Shown here: positions 23,566 to 31,955 of the stretch, in pieces
How positions within the stretch are numbered: position 1 is the first letter of the stretch
Layout of the letters: each line of letters starts with the position of its first letter
Assembly: GCA_943367595.1 (NCBI GenBank)
Contig: CALRJS020000010.1
Location: 1 to 64,000, forward strand
Length of the DNA: 64,000 nucleotides
Reading direction: 5' to 3'
From: MW101C3 sp943367595
Lineage (GTDB): Bacteria; Cyanobacteriota; Cyanobacteriia; PCC-6307; Cyanobiaceae
Notes under the pieces: generated by a model
Seen by the model: only the letters and a program-made list of their open reading frames with translations
Database searches by the model: none
Told to the model about the DNA's origin: nothing
Translations under genes and position numbers: made by a program

Positions 23566-25045
23566 AGGCCGCCTGCAGGAAGTCCTTGAGGGCCCCCTCA
23601 CGGCGATTGAGGTCGTAGAGGCGGCGCACCACCTCTTGCATGCCGCCATCGCCCCAGTCCTGCCCCTGCTCGAAGTAGGTGAGAAAGCTCTGGCCGGCGA
23701 TGCGGGTGAACCAAGCGGCACTCACCCCCTGCACCACCTTGCTCACGATCAGCGCCGGCAGGTTGAGGGTGAGGGCGGAGCCGATCAGGGCCAGCCCGCC
23801 CTTGATCACACCAAGACCGGCCAGCGTGCGCCCCACCGACAGGGCCAGATCCTGGCCGGCCTCCCGCGTGAGGGTGACGCCGTAGACCTTGCCCAGCTCC
23901 ACCACCATCTGGGCGTTCACCGCCGCGGTGCCAAGCAGATCCACCACGGGCAGGGGGGTGACCACCAGCACGCCGGCACCGATCCACATATAGCGATCCA
24001 CGATGCGCTCGCCGTCGCTGCGGCGCTGGGCGCTGAGCAGGGCCCGGCTGGCCTCGCTCAGCCGGCGGCTCTGCAACAGGATGTTGTCCGCCAGCAGCTC
24101 CTCACCGTCTTGATGCAGCACGGTGGCGATCCGGCGCAGCAGGGCATCGATCTCGGGCAGCGGCTGGTGCGGGCGCCCCCCGGGCAGCGGCACCGACTGG
24201 GGGGCGGCGCTGGCGGGCAGCACGTCCTCGTCGGCGAGGCGGCCGGAGCAGCGGCGGCGCAGCAACTCAAGCAGGCGGCGCTCCTCCTCCTGGCCGCGCA
24301 GATCGCACTTGTTGAGCACCAGCAACAGGCGCTTGCCGAGGCTGGCAAGCGCCTCGAACACTTCCAGTTCAGCGGCGCGCAGGTCGCCGTCGACCACGAA
24401 CAGCAGCAGATCGGCGCGGGCGGCCCGTTCCCGCGCCGTGATCTCCCGTTGGCGGCCATCACTGCCCGCTTCCAGAATGCCGGGGGTGTCCACCAGCCGC
24501 AGACCGCGGCGCAGGCCCTTGAGCCGCAGGCGGTAGACGCGGCAGTCGCCGGTGGATCCCATCGCAGCGCCCACCTCCCCCACCACTTCATCCAGCAGGG
24601 CACGGATCAGGGAGGTCTTGCCGGTGGAGCCGGTGCCGAACACCACCAGCTCGAGATCGCCACGGGCCAGCTCTGCCTCCACCCGTTCCCGCTCCTGCCG
24701 CAACGCCACGCGCGCCACGTCGTCCCGCACCCGCTCGAGCACCTGATCGATCGCCTGCAGCTGCCGTTCGGCCGCCTCCTGCCTGTTGCCGGGGGCCACG
24801 GCCGGCGGCGGTGGCGCTGCCGGCGGAGGGCGACGGCGCCAGGCCAGCAGCCAGGGGCCAGCGAAGCGGGCCACCAGCAGCACGCCGCCACCGATCAGCA
24901 GCAGGGTGACCGGGCCCACCAGCCAGGCCGGCAGCAGATAGCTGAGTTGCCACAGCAGGTTGTTGACCGCCTGGATCAGCACGGAGGCCGCCACGACAGC
25001 GGCCAGCGCCACCGCCAGCCAGATCCAGAGGCGGAAACGGGGCAT
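23456..25045 (-). CDS. membrane-associated GTPase with DUF697 domain
   Basis: This 529-aa protein has two N-terminal spans (about 5-25 and 40-64) and a Pro/Ala linker. A GTPase domain follows with P-loop FGTGSTGKTS (136-145), LVDTPGILEAG (switch II) and LLVLNKCDLRG (G4). The C-terminal DUF697-type hydrophobic region includes TPLPVVDLLGTAAVNAQMV and GLALIGSALTLNLPAL. Relatives (YcjF-like, Era-like) are widespread in cyanobacteria without settled function. It starts 1 nt inside the end of the PBP1 gene, so the two are probably translated from one message. Confidence 0.85.
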   Translation of the reverse strand: MPRFRLWIWLAVALAAVVAASVLIQAVNNLLWQLSYLLPAWLVGPVTLLLIGGGVLLVARFAGPWLLAWRRRPPPAAPPPPAVAPGNRQEAAERQLQAIDQVLERVRDDVARVALRQERERVEAELARGDLELVVFGTGSTGKTSLIRALLDEVVGEVGAAMGSTGDCRVYRLRLKGLRRGLRLVDTPGILEAGSDGRQREITARERAARADLLLFVVDGDLRAAELEVFEALASLGKRLLLVLNKCDLRGQEEERRLLELLRRRCSGRLADEDVLPASAAPQSVPLPGGRPHQPLPEIDALLRRIATVLHQDGEELLADNILLQSRRLSEASRALLSAQRRSDGERIVDRYMWIGAGVLVVTPLPVVDLLGTAAVNAQMVVELGKVYGVTLTREAGQDLALSVGRTLAGLGVIKGGLALIGSALTLNLPALIVSKVVQGVSAAWFTRIAGQSFLTYFEQGQDWGDGGMQEVVRRLYDLNRREGALKDFLQAAFNRVVEPLQRRKDLQLPPRPGPRGEGEAGGRGRRAP

Positions 25046-27228
25046 CAGCGCCGGGCGACGGCGGCTGGGCTGCCGCTGGGCGCCGCGCGCATGATGTCTC
25101 CCCAGAGGGCCGCGGCCTGGGCGCTGGAGCCGCCGGTGGGGCGGTTGTCGTCGTTGCCGAGCCAGATGCCCATCACCCAGTGACGGCGTGGCTCGAAGCC
25201 CACGAACACCAGATCACGCGCGTCGTTGGTGGTGCCGGTCTTGCCGCCCTCGTTGCCACCCAGGTAGGCGGCTGTGCCGGTGCCGGAGCGCACCACCGCC
25301 CGCAGCATCCCCTGCATGGCCTTGGCCGTCTGCGGTTTCACCACCTGCCGGCCCGGGCTGACGCTGCGGGCGCTGCGGGCCCGCTGCTCGCGGCAGCGCG
25401 CGCTGTCGAGGCCGGCGCAGGTTTCGGCATCGGTGAGGCGGCGGATGGTGCTGGGCGCATGCCAGACCCCGTCGTTGACCACAGCCGCATAGGCGGCGGT
25501 GAGCTCGGTCAGCACCACCTCACTCTGGCCAAGGGCCAGCCCCGGCACGGCGTGCAGCGGCGAGGTGATGCCGAGATCGCGGGCCGTCTGCTCGACGGCC
25601 TCCAGCCCGACGCGGCGGGCCAGCCGCAGCGCGGCGGTGTTGCTGCTGATGGCGAAGGCCTGCCGCTGGCTGATCGCGCCGCGGCAGGGGCTGGCGAACG
25701 ACTGACCCGCCCAGGTGAGCGGGCCGCAGTCGATGCCATCGCCGGGCTTGGCACCACGCTCCAGCGCCGCCACGTAGGTGAACAGCTTGAAGGTGCTGCC
25801 GGGCTGCCTGAGGGCCATGCTGGCCCGGTTGAACTGGCTGCGGCGATAGTCGCGGCCGCCGGCGATCGCCAACATCCCGCCGGTGCGGCTGTCGAGCACC
25901 ACCACCGCCCCTTCCGAGGGGCCGCCGCGGGCCAGGGCCCGCCGCAGCTGGCGCTCCACCACCTGCTGCAGCGCCGGATCGAAGTGGGTCTGCACCAGGA
26001 AGTTGCCCTCCACCGCCACCTCCGCACCCACCAGGGTTTCCAGATCCGCGCGCACCTGATCGGTGTAGAAGGGCGCCGGGCGTCCCGAGCCAGAACGGCA
26101 GGCCTGGGGGCCCAGCTGAATCGGCCGGCGCCGGGCCTGACGGGCCTGATCGGCGCTGATCTTGCCCGTGTCGGCCATCTTGGCAAGCACGGCATTGCGC
26201 GCGTCCAGCGCCGCCTGGGGGTTGGAGCAGGGATCGTGGCCGTTCGGCGAAGGGAGCAGGCCCACCAGCAGGGCCGCTTCATCCAGATCAAGGCGGGCGG
26301 TGGGTTTGCCGAAGTAGCTGCGGGCGGCATCCTCGAAGCCCCAGCCCACGCCCAGGTACACCCGGTTGAGATAGCTGAGCAGCAGCTCGCTCTTGCTGAA
26401 TCTGGCCTCCAGCTGCAGCGCCACCAGCAGCTCGCGCCACTTGCGGGCCAGGGTCTCGCCCTGGCCCACCTGGTCGGGGTAGAGGCTGCGGGCCAGCTGC
26501 TGGGTGAGCGTGCTGCCCCCCTCCAGCACCCGCCCGCCCAGCAGGTTGGTGACCAGGGCGCGGCCGGTACCGATCGGATCCACCCCCGGATGCCACCAGA
26601 AGCGGCTGTCCTCACTGGCCAGCAACGCATCCCGCAGCACCGGCGGGAAGTCGGAGAGGTTCTTGTTCTCGCGGTGTTCGCGCGAATCGGCGGATTGCAG
26701 GGGCCGGTTGGCGCGGTCGTAGAGGGCCAGCGGGCCCCGCACCGGCGCCAGGCTGCCGCGCAGCGGCAACTGCAGCACCGACAGGCCCAGCAGCAGCAGG
26801 CCGGCCCCGGCAGCGCCCGCCAACGCCACGGTGCCGGCCCGGGCCAGACGCAGCAGCCGGGGCATGGGTCGCCGCTGGAACACCAGCTCCGGCAACCCCG
26901 GCTCCGAGGGCGGCCCCAGCCGCACCACGTCGCCGTCCCGCAGCAGCAGGGAGGTCACACGCCGGTTGCGCCAGTAGAGGCCGTTGGTGGAGTTGTCGTC
27001 GCGAATCAGCCAGTGCCCACCCACCTGCTCCAGCAACGCGTGCTGCTTGCTCACCGCCGGATGGTCGATGCCGACTTCCAGGCGGTTATCGCGGCCGATG
27101 CGATAGAGGCCGCCGTAGAGCGCCAACCGGCGTGAGGGGTGGCCGGGGAGGAACACCTCCAGCACCGCGCCACCTGCCTCGGGCGGCTGCGCCAGGCGCA
27201 GCTTCAGGCGCTCAAGCCCCGCGACCAC
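25045..27228 (-). CDS. class A penicillin-binding protein with N-terminal FHA domain
   Basis: This 727-aa bifunctional peptidoglycan synthase is fused to a phosphothreonine-binding FHA domain (about 25-115; YRIGRDNRLEVGIDHPAVSKQHA and DDNSTNGLYWRN). One span follows (about 132-155). The GT51 glycosyltransferase has LLASEDSRFWWHPGVD (202-217) and GGSTLTQQLARS (237-248). The transpeptidase has GSTFK (477-481), SSN (528-530) and GGKTGTT (661-667), so both activities look intact. FHA-PBP1 fusions are known in cyanobacteria and suggest Ser/Thr-kinase control. The GTG start 27228 overlaps the end of lspA by 17 bp. Confidence 0.92.
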   Translation of the reverse strand: MVAGLERLKLRLAQPPEAGGAVLEVFLPGHPSRRLALYGGLYRIGRDNRLEVGIDHPAVSKQHALLEQVGGHWLIRDDNSTNGLYWRNRRVTSLLLRDGDVVRLGPPSEPGLPELVFQRRPMPRLLRLARAGTVALAGAAGAGLLLLGLSVLQLPLRGSLAPVRGPLALYDRANRPLQSADSREHRENKNLSDFPPVLRDALLASEDSRFWWHPGVDPIGTGRALVTNLLGGRVLEGGSTLTQQLARSLYPDQVGQGETLARKWRELLVALQLEARFSKSELLLSYLNRVYLGVGWGFEDAARSYFGKPTARLDLDEAALLVGLLPSPNGHDPCSNPQAALDARNAVLAKMADTGKISADQARQARRRPIQLGPQACRSGSGRPAPFYTDQVRADLETLVGAEVAVEGNFLVQTHFDPALQQVVERQLRRALARGGPSEGAVVVLDSRTGGMLAIAGGRDYRRSQFNRASMALRQPGSTFKLFTYVAALERGAKPGDGIDCGPLTWAGQSFASPCRGAISQRQAFAISSNTAALRLARRVGLEAVEQTARDLGITSPLHAVPGLALGQSEVVLTELTAAYAAVVNDGVWHAPSTIRRLTDAETCAGLDSARCREQRARSARSVSPGRQVVKPQTAKAMQGMLRAVVRSGTGTAAYLGGNEGGKTGTTNDARDLVFVGFEPRRHWVMGIWLGNDDNRPTGGSSAQAAALWGDIMRAAPSGSPAAVARR

Positions 27229-27688
27229 GGCTCTCCTCCAGCAGGTCGAGCGCCAGGCAGATCACAGCCACGTTGATCGCCACATCCGCCAGGTTGAAGA
27301 CCGGAAAGCGCACCGGCACCAGCTCGAGAAAATCCACCACCCAGCCGAGCCGCCAGCGGTCGAGGCCATTGCCGAGCGCACCACCCAGCAGCGCCCCCAC
27401 CCCCAGCCACTGCCAGCGGCGCAGGCTGCTCTGGCGCTGGATCCACACCCCCAGGCCGATCGCGACGAGCAGGCTCACCAGCGCCAGCGCCTTGGTGGAG
27501 CCGGTGAACAGGCTGAAAGCGGCGCCGGTGTTGAACACCAGGCGCAGGCGCAGCAGGCCGGGCAGCAACGGGCTGCTCGAGGTGCCGGAGAGGGCCGACA
27601 GGGCCCAGGCCTTGCTGGCCTGATCGAGCACCAGCACCACCAGGGCGGTGATCCAGGCGGCGCGGCGGCGATGGCCGGCGAGGCTCAT
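27212..27688 (-). CDS. lspA: lipoprotein signal peptidase
   Basis: LspA (signal peptidase II) removes signal peptides from diacylglyceryl-modified prolipoproteins in the plasma membrane. The 158-aa protein has four spans and the conserved DQASKAW (22-28), FNTGAAFS (52-59), GGALGNGLDR (102-111) and FNLADVAIN (131-139). The two catalytic aspartates are near 110 and 135. ATG 27688 is 13 bp after the bioY stop. The order bioY-lspA-PBP1-GTPase makes one compact minus-strand group. Confidence 0.95.
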   Translation of the reverse strand: MSLAGHRRRAAWITALVVLVLDQASKAWALSALSGTSSSPLLPGLLRLRLVFNTGAAFSLFTGSTKALALVSLLVAIGLGVWIQRQSSLRRWQWLGVGALLGGALGNGLDRWRLGWVVDFLELVPVRFPVFNLADVAINVAVICLALDLLEESRGRGA

Positions 27689-27701
27689 GAGGGCGCTCCG
27701 C

Positions 27702-28277
27702 TCACGAGCTGACCAGCAGCAGCCGGCGCAGCGGCACCGCCAGCACCGCCACGGCGCAGCAGAGCATCAGCTGGGGCAGCAGCGGACCGAGGCTGTAGGC
27801 GAGCAGCAGATCGCCCAGGCCCCCTCCCCAGCGGCCCACGAGGCCACCGAGCAGCAGGTAGGCGAGGCCGCACAGCTGGATCACCCCCAGGCCGAACAGC
27901 GCCGCCCCCATCAGACGCAGAAGTTCGCCCATGCCGGGCTGGCTGGCCAGGCGGCCGCTCAGCCAGGCGGCCGGGATGAAACCGGCCAGAAAACCGAAGC
28001 CCGGATCGAGCAGGTAGGCCATGCCGCCACCGGTGTGGAACACCGGCAACACCAGCAGGCCAAGGCTCAGGTAGGCCACCGCCGCCAGCAGGGCCGGGCG
28101 TGGGCCGCACACCAGGGCGGTGAGCAACAGGGCCGGCACCTGCGCGGTGACCGGCAGTTCGCGCAGGGCATACCCCCCATCCACGAAGGGCATGGCCACG
28201 GCGACACGGATCAGGCCGCCGCTGATGATCAGCAGAAGTCCGACGATGGCGCCGCTGCAGTTGGCTAAGGCCCGCAA
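27702..28277 (-). CDS. bioY: biotin transporter substrate-binding component BioY
   Basis: BioY is the S component of ECF-type biotin uptake systems and can also act alone. Six hydrophobic segments are visible, with the family features YALRELPVTAQVPALLLTAL, LLVLPVFHTGGGMAYLLDPGFGFLAGF and GRLA. No EcfA/EcfT genes lie nearby. TTG 28277 gives a family-like start (LRALANCSG) and leaves room for a promoter before the divergent sipA gene; the alternative ATG 28328 would leave only 10 bp. Confidence 0.85.
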   Translation of the reverse strand: MRALANCSGAIVGLLLIISGGLIRVAVAMPFVDGGYALRELPVTAQVPALLLTALVCGPRPALLAAVAYLSLGLLVLPVFHTGGGMAYLLDPGFGFLAGFIPAAWLSGRLASQPGMGELLRLMGAALFGLGVIQLCGLAYLLLGGLVGRWGGGLGDLLLAYSLGPLLPQLMLCCAVAVLAVPLRRLLLVSS

Positions 28278-28338
28278 GCAAGGGAGATCTGGTTGGCTCC
28301 ATCCTGCTGTAGTGGGGGGCAGCTGCACAGCCTTGCCA

Positions 28339-28602
28339 ATGGACGAGCCGCAATCTCCCGCCTATGCCGTCGGTGCCCTGGTGCAGCTGGGCGAACGGCC
28401 GGCCTACCTCAAGACCGCCGACCCCATGCCGATGCTGCGACCGCCTGACCTGGTGGACAGCGGAGAGGTGGGTCAGGTGGTGAGCCTCAAGGCACTGGGA
28501 CAGCTGGCCGTGCGCTTTCGGCGTGGCACCTTCCTGCTGAACCCCGATCAGCTCTGTGCCGCCGCCGAGACGGACCCCCCTGCCGAACGCCCCAACGGGT
28601 GA
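28339..28602 (+). CDS. sipA: SipA/CRR42-like small regulatory protein (DUF3148)
   Basis: This 87-aa SH3-like protein carries the signature PAYLKTADPMPMLRPPDLVDSGEVGQV in the middle and RRGTFLLNPDQL near the end. In Synechococcus, SipA binds the histidine kinase NblS and modulates light and nutrient-stress signalling. The plant homologue CRR42 assists NDH complex assembly. Which role applies here cannot be told. ATG 28339 follows a possible TGCTGTAGT promoter element. The last 55 bp overlap the 3' end of the M16 gene on the other strand. Confidence 0.8.
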   Translation: MDEPQSPAYAVGALVQLGERPAYLKTADPMPMLRPPDLVDSGEVGQVVSLKALGQLAVRFRRGTFLLNPDQLCAAAETDPPAERPNG

Positions 28603-29891
28603 GCGGCCCAGGCCCGTTCCGCCTCAGCGAGGGCGGCGGCGGGGCCGCACAGGCTGAGGCTGGGGGCCGCGAGCAGGCTGCGCGCCACCTGGTGCAGCGC
28701 CTCGGGGCTGAGCGCTTCGGCGCGGACCACCGCCTCATCGGCGTAGGTCCAGGGCAGGCCATGGCCGAGCACCAGCGCCTGGCGATCGGCCACCTGGCCG
28801 CCCGTCTGGCGGCCAACCGCTGCGGAACCGCGGAACTTCGCCAGGGCGAGCTGCCACTCCTGGGGGGTGATCGGTTCATCCAGCAGCCGCTGCCATTCGT
28901 TCAGCAGCTCGGTGGTGGCCATCGCCGCCCGTTCGGCGGAACTGGACAGATGGCAGACGAACGGGGCGGCCCCGCGGCGGGCCGGCAGGTGCACGCCCAC
29001 GTCGTAGGCAAGGCCGTGCTCTTCGCGCAGGGCCACAAACAGCCGGCTGGACATGCCCACACCGAGATGGCACTGCAGCAGGCGCAGCGCCAGGGAGCGG
29101 GGATCGGCCAGAGGCACCGTGGCGGCCCCCAGCATCAGCACCAGCTGCTCCGTGTCCTGCTCCACCGTCACCAGCTCAGGGCCGCCGCAACCTGCGGGGC
29201 CAGCGCCGGGCTGTGGCGCAAAGGTGGTCCAGGGAGAGGGTTCCTGCCCTGCATCCGCCGCCTCCAGCAGATCCCGCACCGCTTCAGGCGGTTGGCCCGC
29301 CATCACCAGCACCGCCCCCTGCGAGCCGAGCCCGGCGGCGGCCTCAACCAACCGGGGCCGCTCCACCGCGGCGAGCTCATCGTCCACACCGAGGGGGTCG
29401 TGGCCGTAGCCCCCCTGGCCATAGAGCTGGCGGCGCAGCAGATCGTGGGCCTGCTGGAACGGATCTTCCCGCTGCCGGGCGAGGGTCTGCAGGTTGAGCT
29501 GCCGCTCCAGGCTGAGCTGATCCGGCGCCAGCCACGGGCTGCGCACCATGGTGTGGAGCAGTGGCAGCACGGCGGCGGCATCAGCCGTGGCGCATTTGAG
29601 GCTGATCACCAGGGCGTCTTCGCTGGCTTCGCAGCGCAGTTCATCGCCGAGGCCCTCCACCAGATCAGCAATCGCCTCGCCACTGAGCTGGCCGCAGCCG
29701 CGCGTGAGCAGGCCGGCCAGCAGCTGGGCGCGACCCCGTTCGCCGGGCGGGTCGGCGGCGCTGCCGCCCCTGATCCACAGGCGCGCCGACAGGATCGCCG
29801 GGCCAGGGCGCCGGCTCACCCAGACCGGACAGCCACTGCTGAGGGTGAAGGTGTCAGGCGCCGGCAGGGGGGGGAGGGGAGGAATGCTCAT
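28548..29891 (-). CDS. M16-family peptidase-like protein, non-catalytic partner
   Basis: This 447-aa protein has the insulinase/processing-peptidase fold: SARLWIRGGSAADPPGERG in place of the normal metal-site region, then LEGLGDELRCEASEDALVISL-type spacing and the C-terminal GVGMSSRLFVALREEHGLAYDVG. The HxxEH zinc motif is absent; its position reads AQLLAGLLTRG. It therefore matches the inactive subunit of a two-protein M16 pair, the active one being encoded immediately upstream with a 4-bp overlap. Confidence 0.87.
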   Translation of the reverse strand: MSIPPLPPLPAPDTFTLSSGCPVWVSRRPGPAILSARLWIRGGSAADPPGERGRAQLLAGLLTRGCGQLSGEAIADLVEGLGDELRCEASEDALVISLKCATADAAAVLPLLHTMVRSPWLAPDQLSLERQLNLQTLARQREDPFQQAHDLLRRQLYGQGGYGHDPLGVDDELAAVERPRLVEAAAGLGSQGAVLVMAGQPPEAVRDLLEAADAGQEPSPWTTFAPQPGAGPAGCGGPELVTVEQDTEQLVLMLGAATVPLADPRSLALRLLQCHLGVGMSSRLFVALREEHGLAYDVGVHLPARRGAAPFVCHLSSSAERAAMATTELLNEWQRLLDEPITPQEWQLALAKFRGSAAVGRQTGGQVADRQALVLGHGLPWTYADEAVVRAEALSPEALHQVARSLLAAPSLSLCGPAAALAEAERAWAAHPLGRSAGGSVSAAAQS

Positions 29892-31192
29892 GCGGGCAGG
29901 GCCAGCACACGGCAGGCGCGCTCGGGGGCGAACAGAGGCAGGATCTCAGCGTGCAGCCGTTGCGGCGTCCAGAGCCGCAGCCGTTCAAGCGGCTCCTGCA
30001 GCGGCTCCAGCCGCCCCCAGAGGCTCTGGTTGCCGATGAGCCCCGCCACCGGCGAAGCGGCCTCCAGTCCGAAGCGATAGCCGTTCGCCACCAGCCGCTG
30101 GGCCCGCTCCCACTCGCTGGTGCTGGGGGGCGTGGCGCTGAGCTCCTGCCAGACCTTGCCGATCTCCGCCTCCACAGCCTCCGCCTGATCGGGCTCGCAG
30201 ACGGCTTCGAGCAGGGCCAGGCTGCCGGCCTCCAGCACGTTGAGATCGAGGTCGACGCTTTCCACCAGGCGCAGATCCTCCCGCAACCGCTGCACCAGAC
30301 GGCTGCGGCGTCCCTCCGCCAGCAGGGTGGTGAGCAGGTCGGCGCCGGCCGTGGCCTCCAGATCGGCAGCGGCGGGCAGCTGCCACACCATCAGCAGGCG
30401 GGCCGCCTCCAGACGGGGGAGCCGCAGGGTGTGGTGGCCGGGCTGCAGCGCGAGTGCTTGGGCAGGAGCGTCCGAGGGCGCAGCAGCGGGATCAGCCAGG
30501 TCGGCCAGGGCACTGCCCGCCACCATGGCCTCGACATCCAGGCCATCGAGGGCACCGGCCACCGCCAGGCTGCAGGCGCTGGGCCGGTAGCCGCGCCGGT
30601 GGAAGGCAGCCATGCGCTCGGGGTTGTGGCGGGTGAGGGCCTCGCGCTCACCGAGAATCGCCCGGCCGTAGGCGTGGCCTGGGCAGGCCAGCGCCAGCAG
30701 CCGCTGGAAGGCCACGTCCTCCGGCTGGTCTTCGCTCTGGGCGAGTTCTTCGAGCACCACCTGGCGCTCCATGTCGAAATCGGAGGCCTCCAGGCGCGGG
30801 TGCAGCACCAGATCCAGCAGCAGATCGAGGGCTTCCGCCGCCGCCGCCGGAGGAATCAGCACGTGGTAGTGGACGTCATCGAAGCCGGTGGCGGCATTGC
30901 TGCTGCCGCCGAGCGCCTCGATGCGCTGATCGAACGCTCCAGGGGCAAGGGTTTCGCTGCCCTTGAACACCATGTGCTCGAGGAAGTGGGCCAGGCCGGA
31001 TTCAGCCGCCTGCTCGGTGGCGCTGCCGGCGCGGCACCAGAAATCCAGGCAGACCACCGGCGCCTGCTCCTGCCGCACACTCACCACCGGAACGCCGTTC
31101 TGGAGATGGAAGGCATGGGGCGTCGGCAGGGCCTCATGCAGGGCAGGCAGGGAGCTCAACGGATCAGATCCTGGCCGTGGGAAGATCAGCAT
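29888..31192 (-). CDS. M16-family zinc peptidase, catalytic subunit
   Basis: This 434-aa protein has the inverted zinc motif HFLEHMVFKGS (69-79), with a further glutamate in QVVLEELAQSEDQPED. GGSSNAATGFDDVHYHVLIP precedes it, and GRRSRLVQRLREDLRLVESVD marks the second half. Such pairs degrade peptides or process proteins, as in PqqL and mitochondrial MPP relatives; the substrate here is unknown. ATG 31192 is used because the open frame further upstream (to 31414) runs through pcyA antisense. Confidence 0.9.
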   Translation of the reverse strand: MLIFPRPGSDPLSSLPALHEALPTPHAFHLQNGVPVVSVRQEQAPVVCLDFWCRAGSATEQAAESGLAHFLEHMVFKGSETLAPGAFDQRIEALGGSSNAATGFDDVHYHVLIPPAAAAEALDLLLDLVLHPRLEASDFDMERQVVLEELAQSEDQPEDVAFQRLLALACPGHAYGRAILGEREALTRHNPERMAAFHRRGYRPSACSLAVAGALDGLDVEAMVAGSALADLADPAAAPSDAPAQALALQPGHHTLRLPRLEAARLLMVWQLPAAADLEATAGADLLTTLLAEGRRSRLVQRLREDLRLVESVDLDLNVLEAGSLALLEAVCEPDQAEAVEAEIGKVWQELSATPPSTSEWERAQRLVANGYRFGLEAASPVAGLIGNQSLWGRLEPLQEPLERLRLWTPQRLHAEILPLFAPERACRVLALPA

Positions 31193-31211
31193 TCTGCTGG
31201 CTGAGGCTGCA

Positions 31212-31955
31212 TTGGCGAGCGCCACGATCCCAGCCACCGGCGGGGTGCACCCCTTGGTGGACACGCTGGCGGCAGCGATCCGCAGCAGCTGGCAGGCGCT
31301 GCCGGAGCTGGAGCCGCTGGCCATCGCCGACGACCTGGAGGCGATCAGCGGCAGCCTCGATGGCGAGCGGCTGTTCATCCACAACGAGCTGCGCCGCTGC
31401 CGCGGCCTGCGCAAGCTGCACCTGGAAACCGCCCGGCTCGGGGCCGGTCTGCAGATCCTGCACTGCGTCTACTTTCCGGATCCCCGCGCCGATCTGCCGG
31501 TGTTCGGCGCCGACATCGTGGCCGGGCCGGCGGGAGTGTCCGCCGCGATCGCCGATCTCTCCCCCACCCGCGGTGTGCTGCCGGAGGGGATCGCCGGGGC
31601 CCTGGCGGCCCTGCCGGTGCATCCCTTCAGCCAGCCGCGGGAGCTGCCGCCCTGGGGCACGATCTTCTCGCCCTACGTTCGGTTCGTGCGCCCGACAACC
31701 GCCCAGGAGGAGGGCTGGTTCATCGAGGAAGTGCAGGGCTTTCTGGCGGTGCTCTCGGCCGCAGCCCAGGCCGCCGACTTTCAATCCTGGGACGATCCAG
31801 CTACGGTTGCCCGGTATCACGGTCAGCTGTCGTATTGCCAGCAACAGAAACGAAACGACAAGACGCGCCGGGTGCTGGAGAAGGCCTTCAGTCCAGCGTG
31901 GGCCGACCGGTACATCGAGGAACTTCTGTTCGACGATCCGCCGGAGCTCCCCTGA
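31212..31955 (+). CDS. pcyA: phycocyanobilin:ferredoxin oxidoreductase PcyA
   Basis: PcyA reduces biliverdin IXalpha by four electrons to phycocyanobilin, the phycobilisome chromophore. The sequence has KLHLETARLGAGLQILHCVYFPDP with the catalytic Glu and His, VFGADIVAGPAGVSAAIADLSP with the catalytic Asp, and the C-terminal CQQQKRNDKTRRVLEKAF and RYIEELLFD. No ATG lies near the expected start. TTG 31212 is chosen; GTG 31245 (VHPLVDTLA) is the alternative. The start faces the M16 peptidase gene with only 19 bp between them. Confidence 0.93.
   Translation: MASATIPATGGVHPLVDTLAAAIRSSWQALPELEPLAIADDLEAISGSLDGERLFIHNELRRCRGLRKLHLETARLGAGLQILHCVYFPDPRADLPVFGADIVAGPAGVSAAIADLSPTRGVLPEGIAGALAALPVHPFSQPRELPPWGTIFSPYVRFVRPTTAQEEGWFIEEVQGFLAVLSAAAQAADFQSWDDPATVARYHGQLSYCQQQKRNDKTRRVLEKAFSPAWADRYIEELLFDDPPELP

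Noticed and set aside
25180..27135. 651-codon plus-strand frame opposite the FHA-PBP1 gene
   Set aside because: The minus strand has intact FHA, glycosyltransferase and transpeptidase motifs; the plus frame is a composition artefact.
28599..30080. 493-codon plus-strand frame opposite the M16 genes
   Set aside because: The M16 proteins show family motifs over the same DNA; this frame has low-complexity Gly/Arg/Gln composition and no domain.
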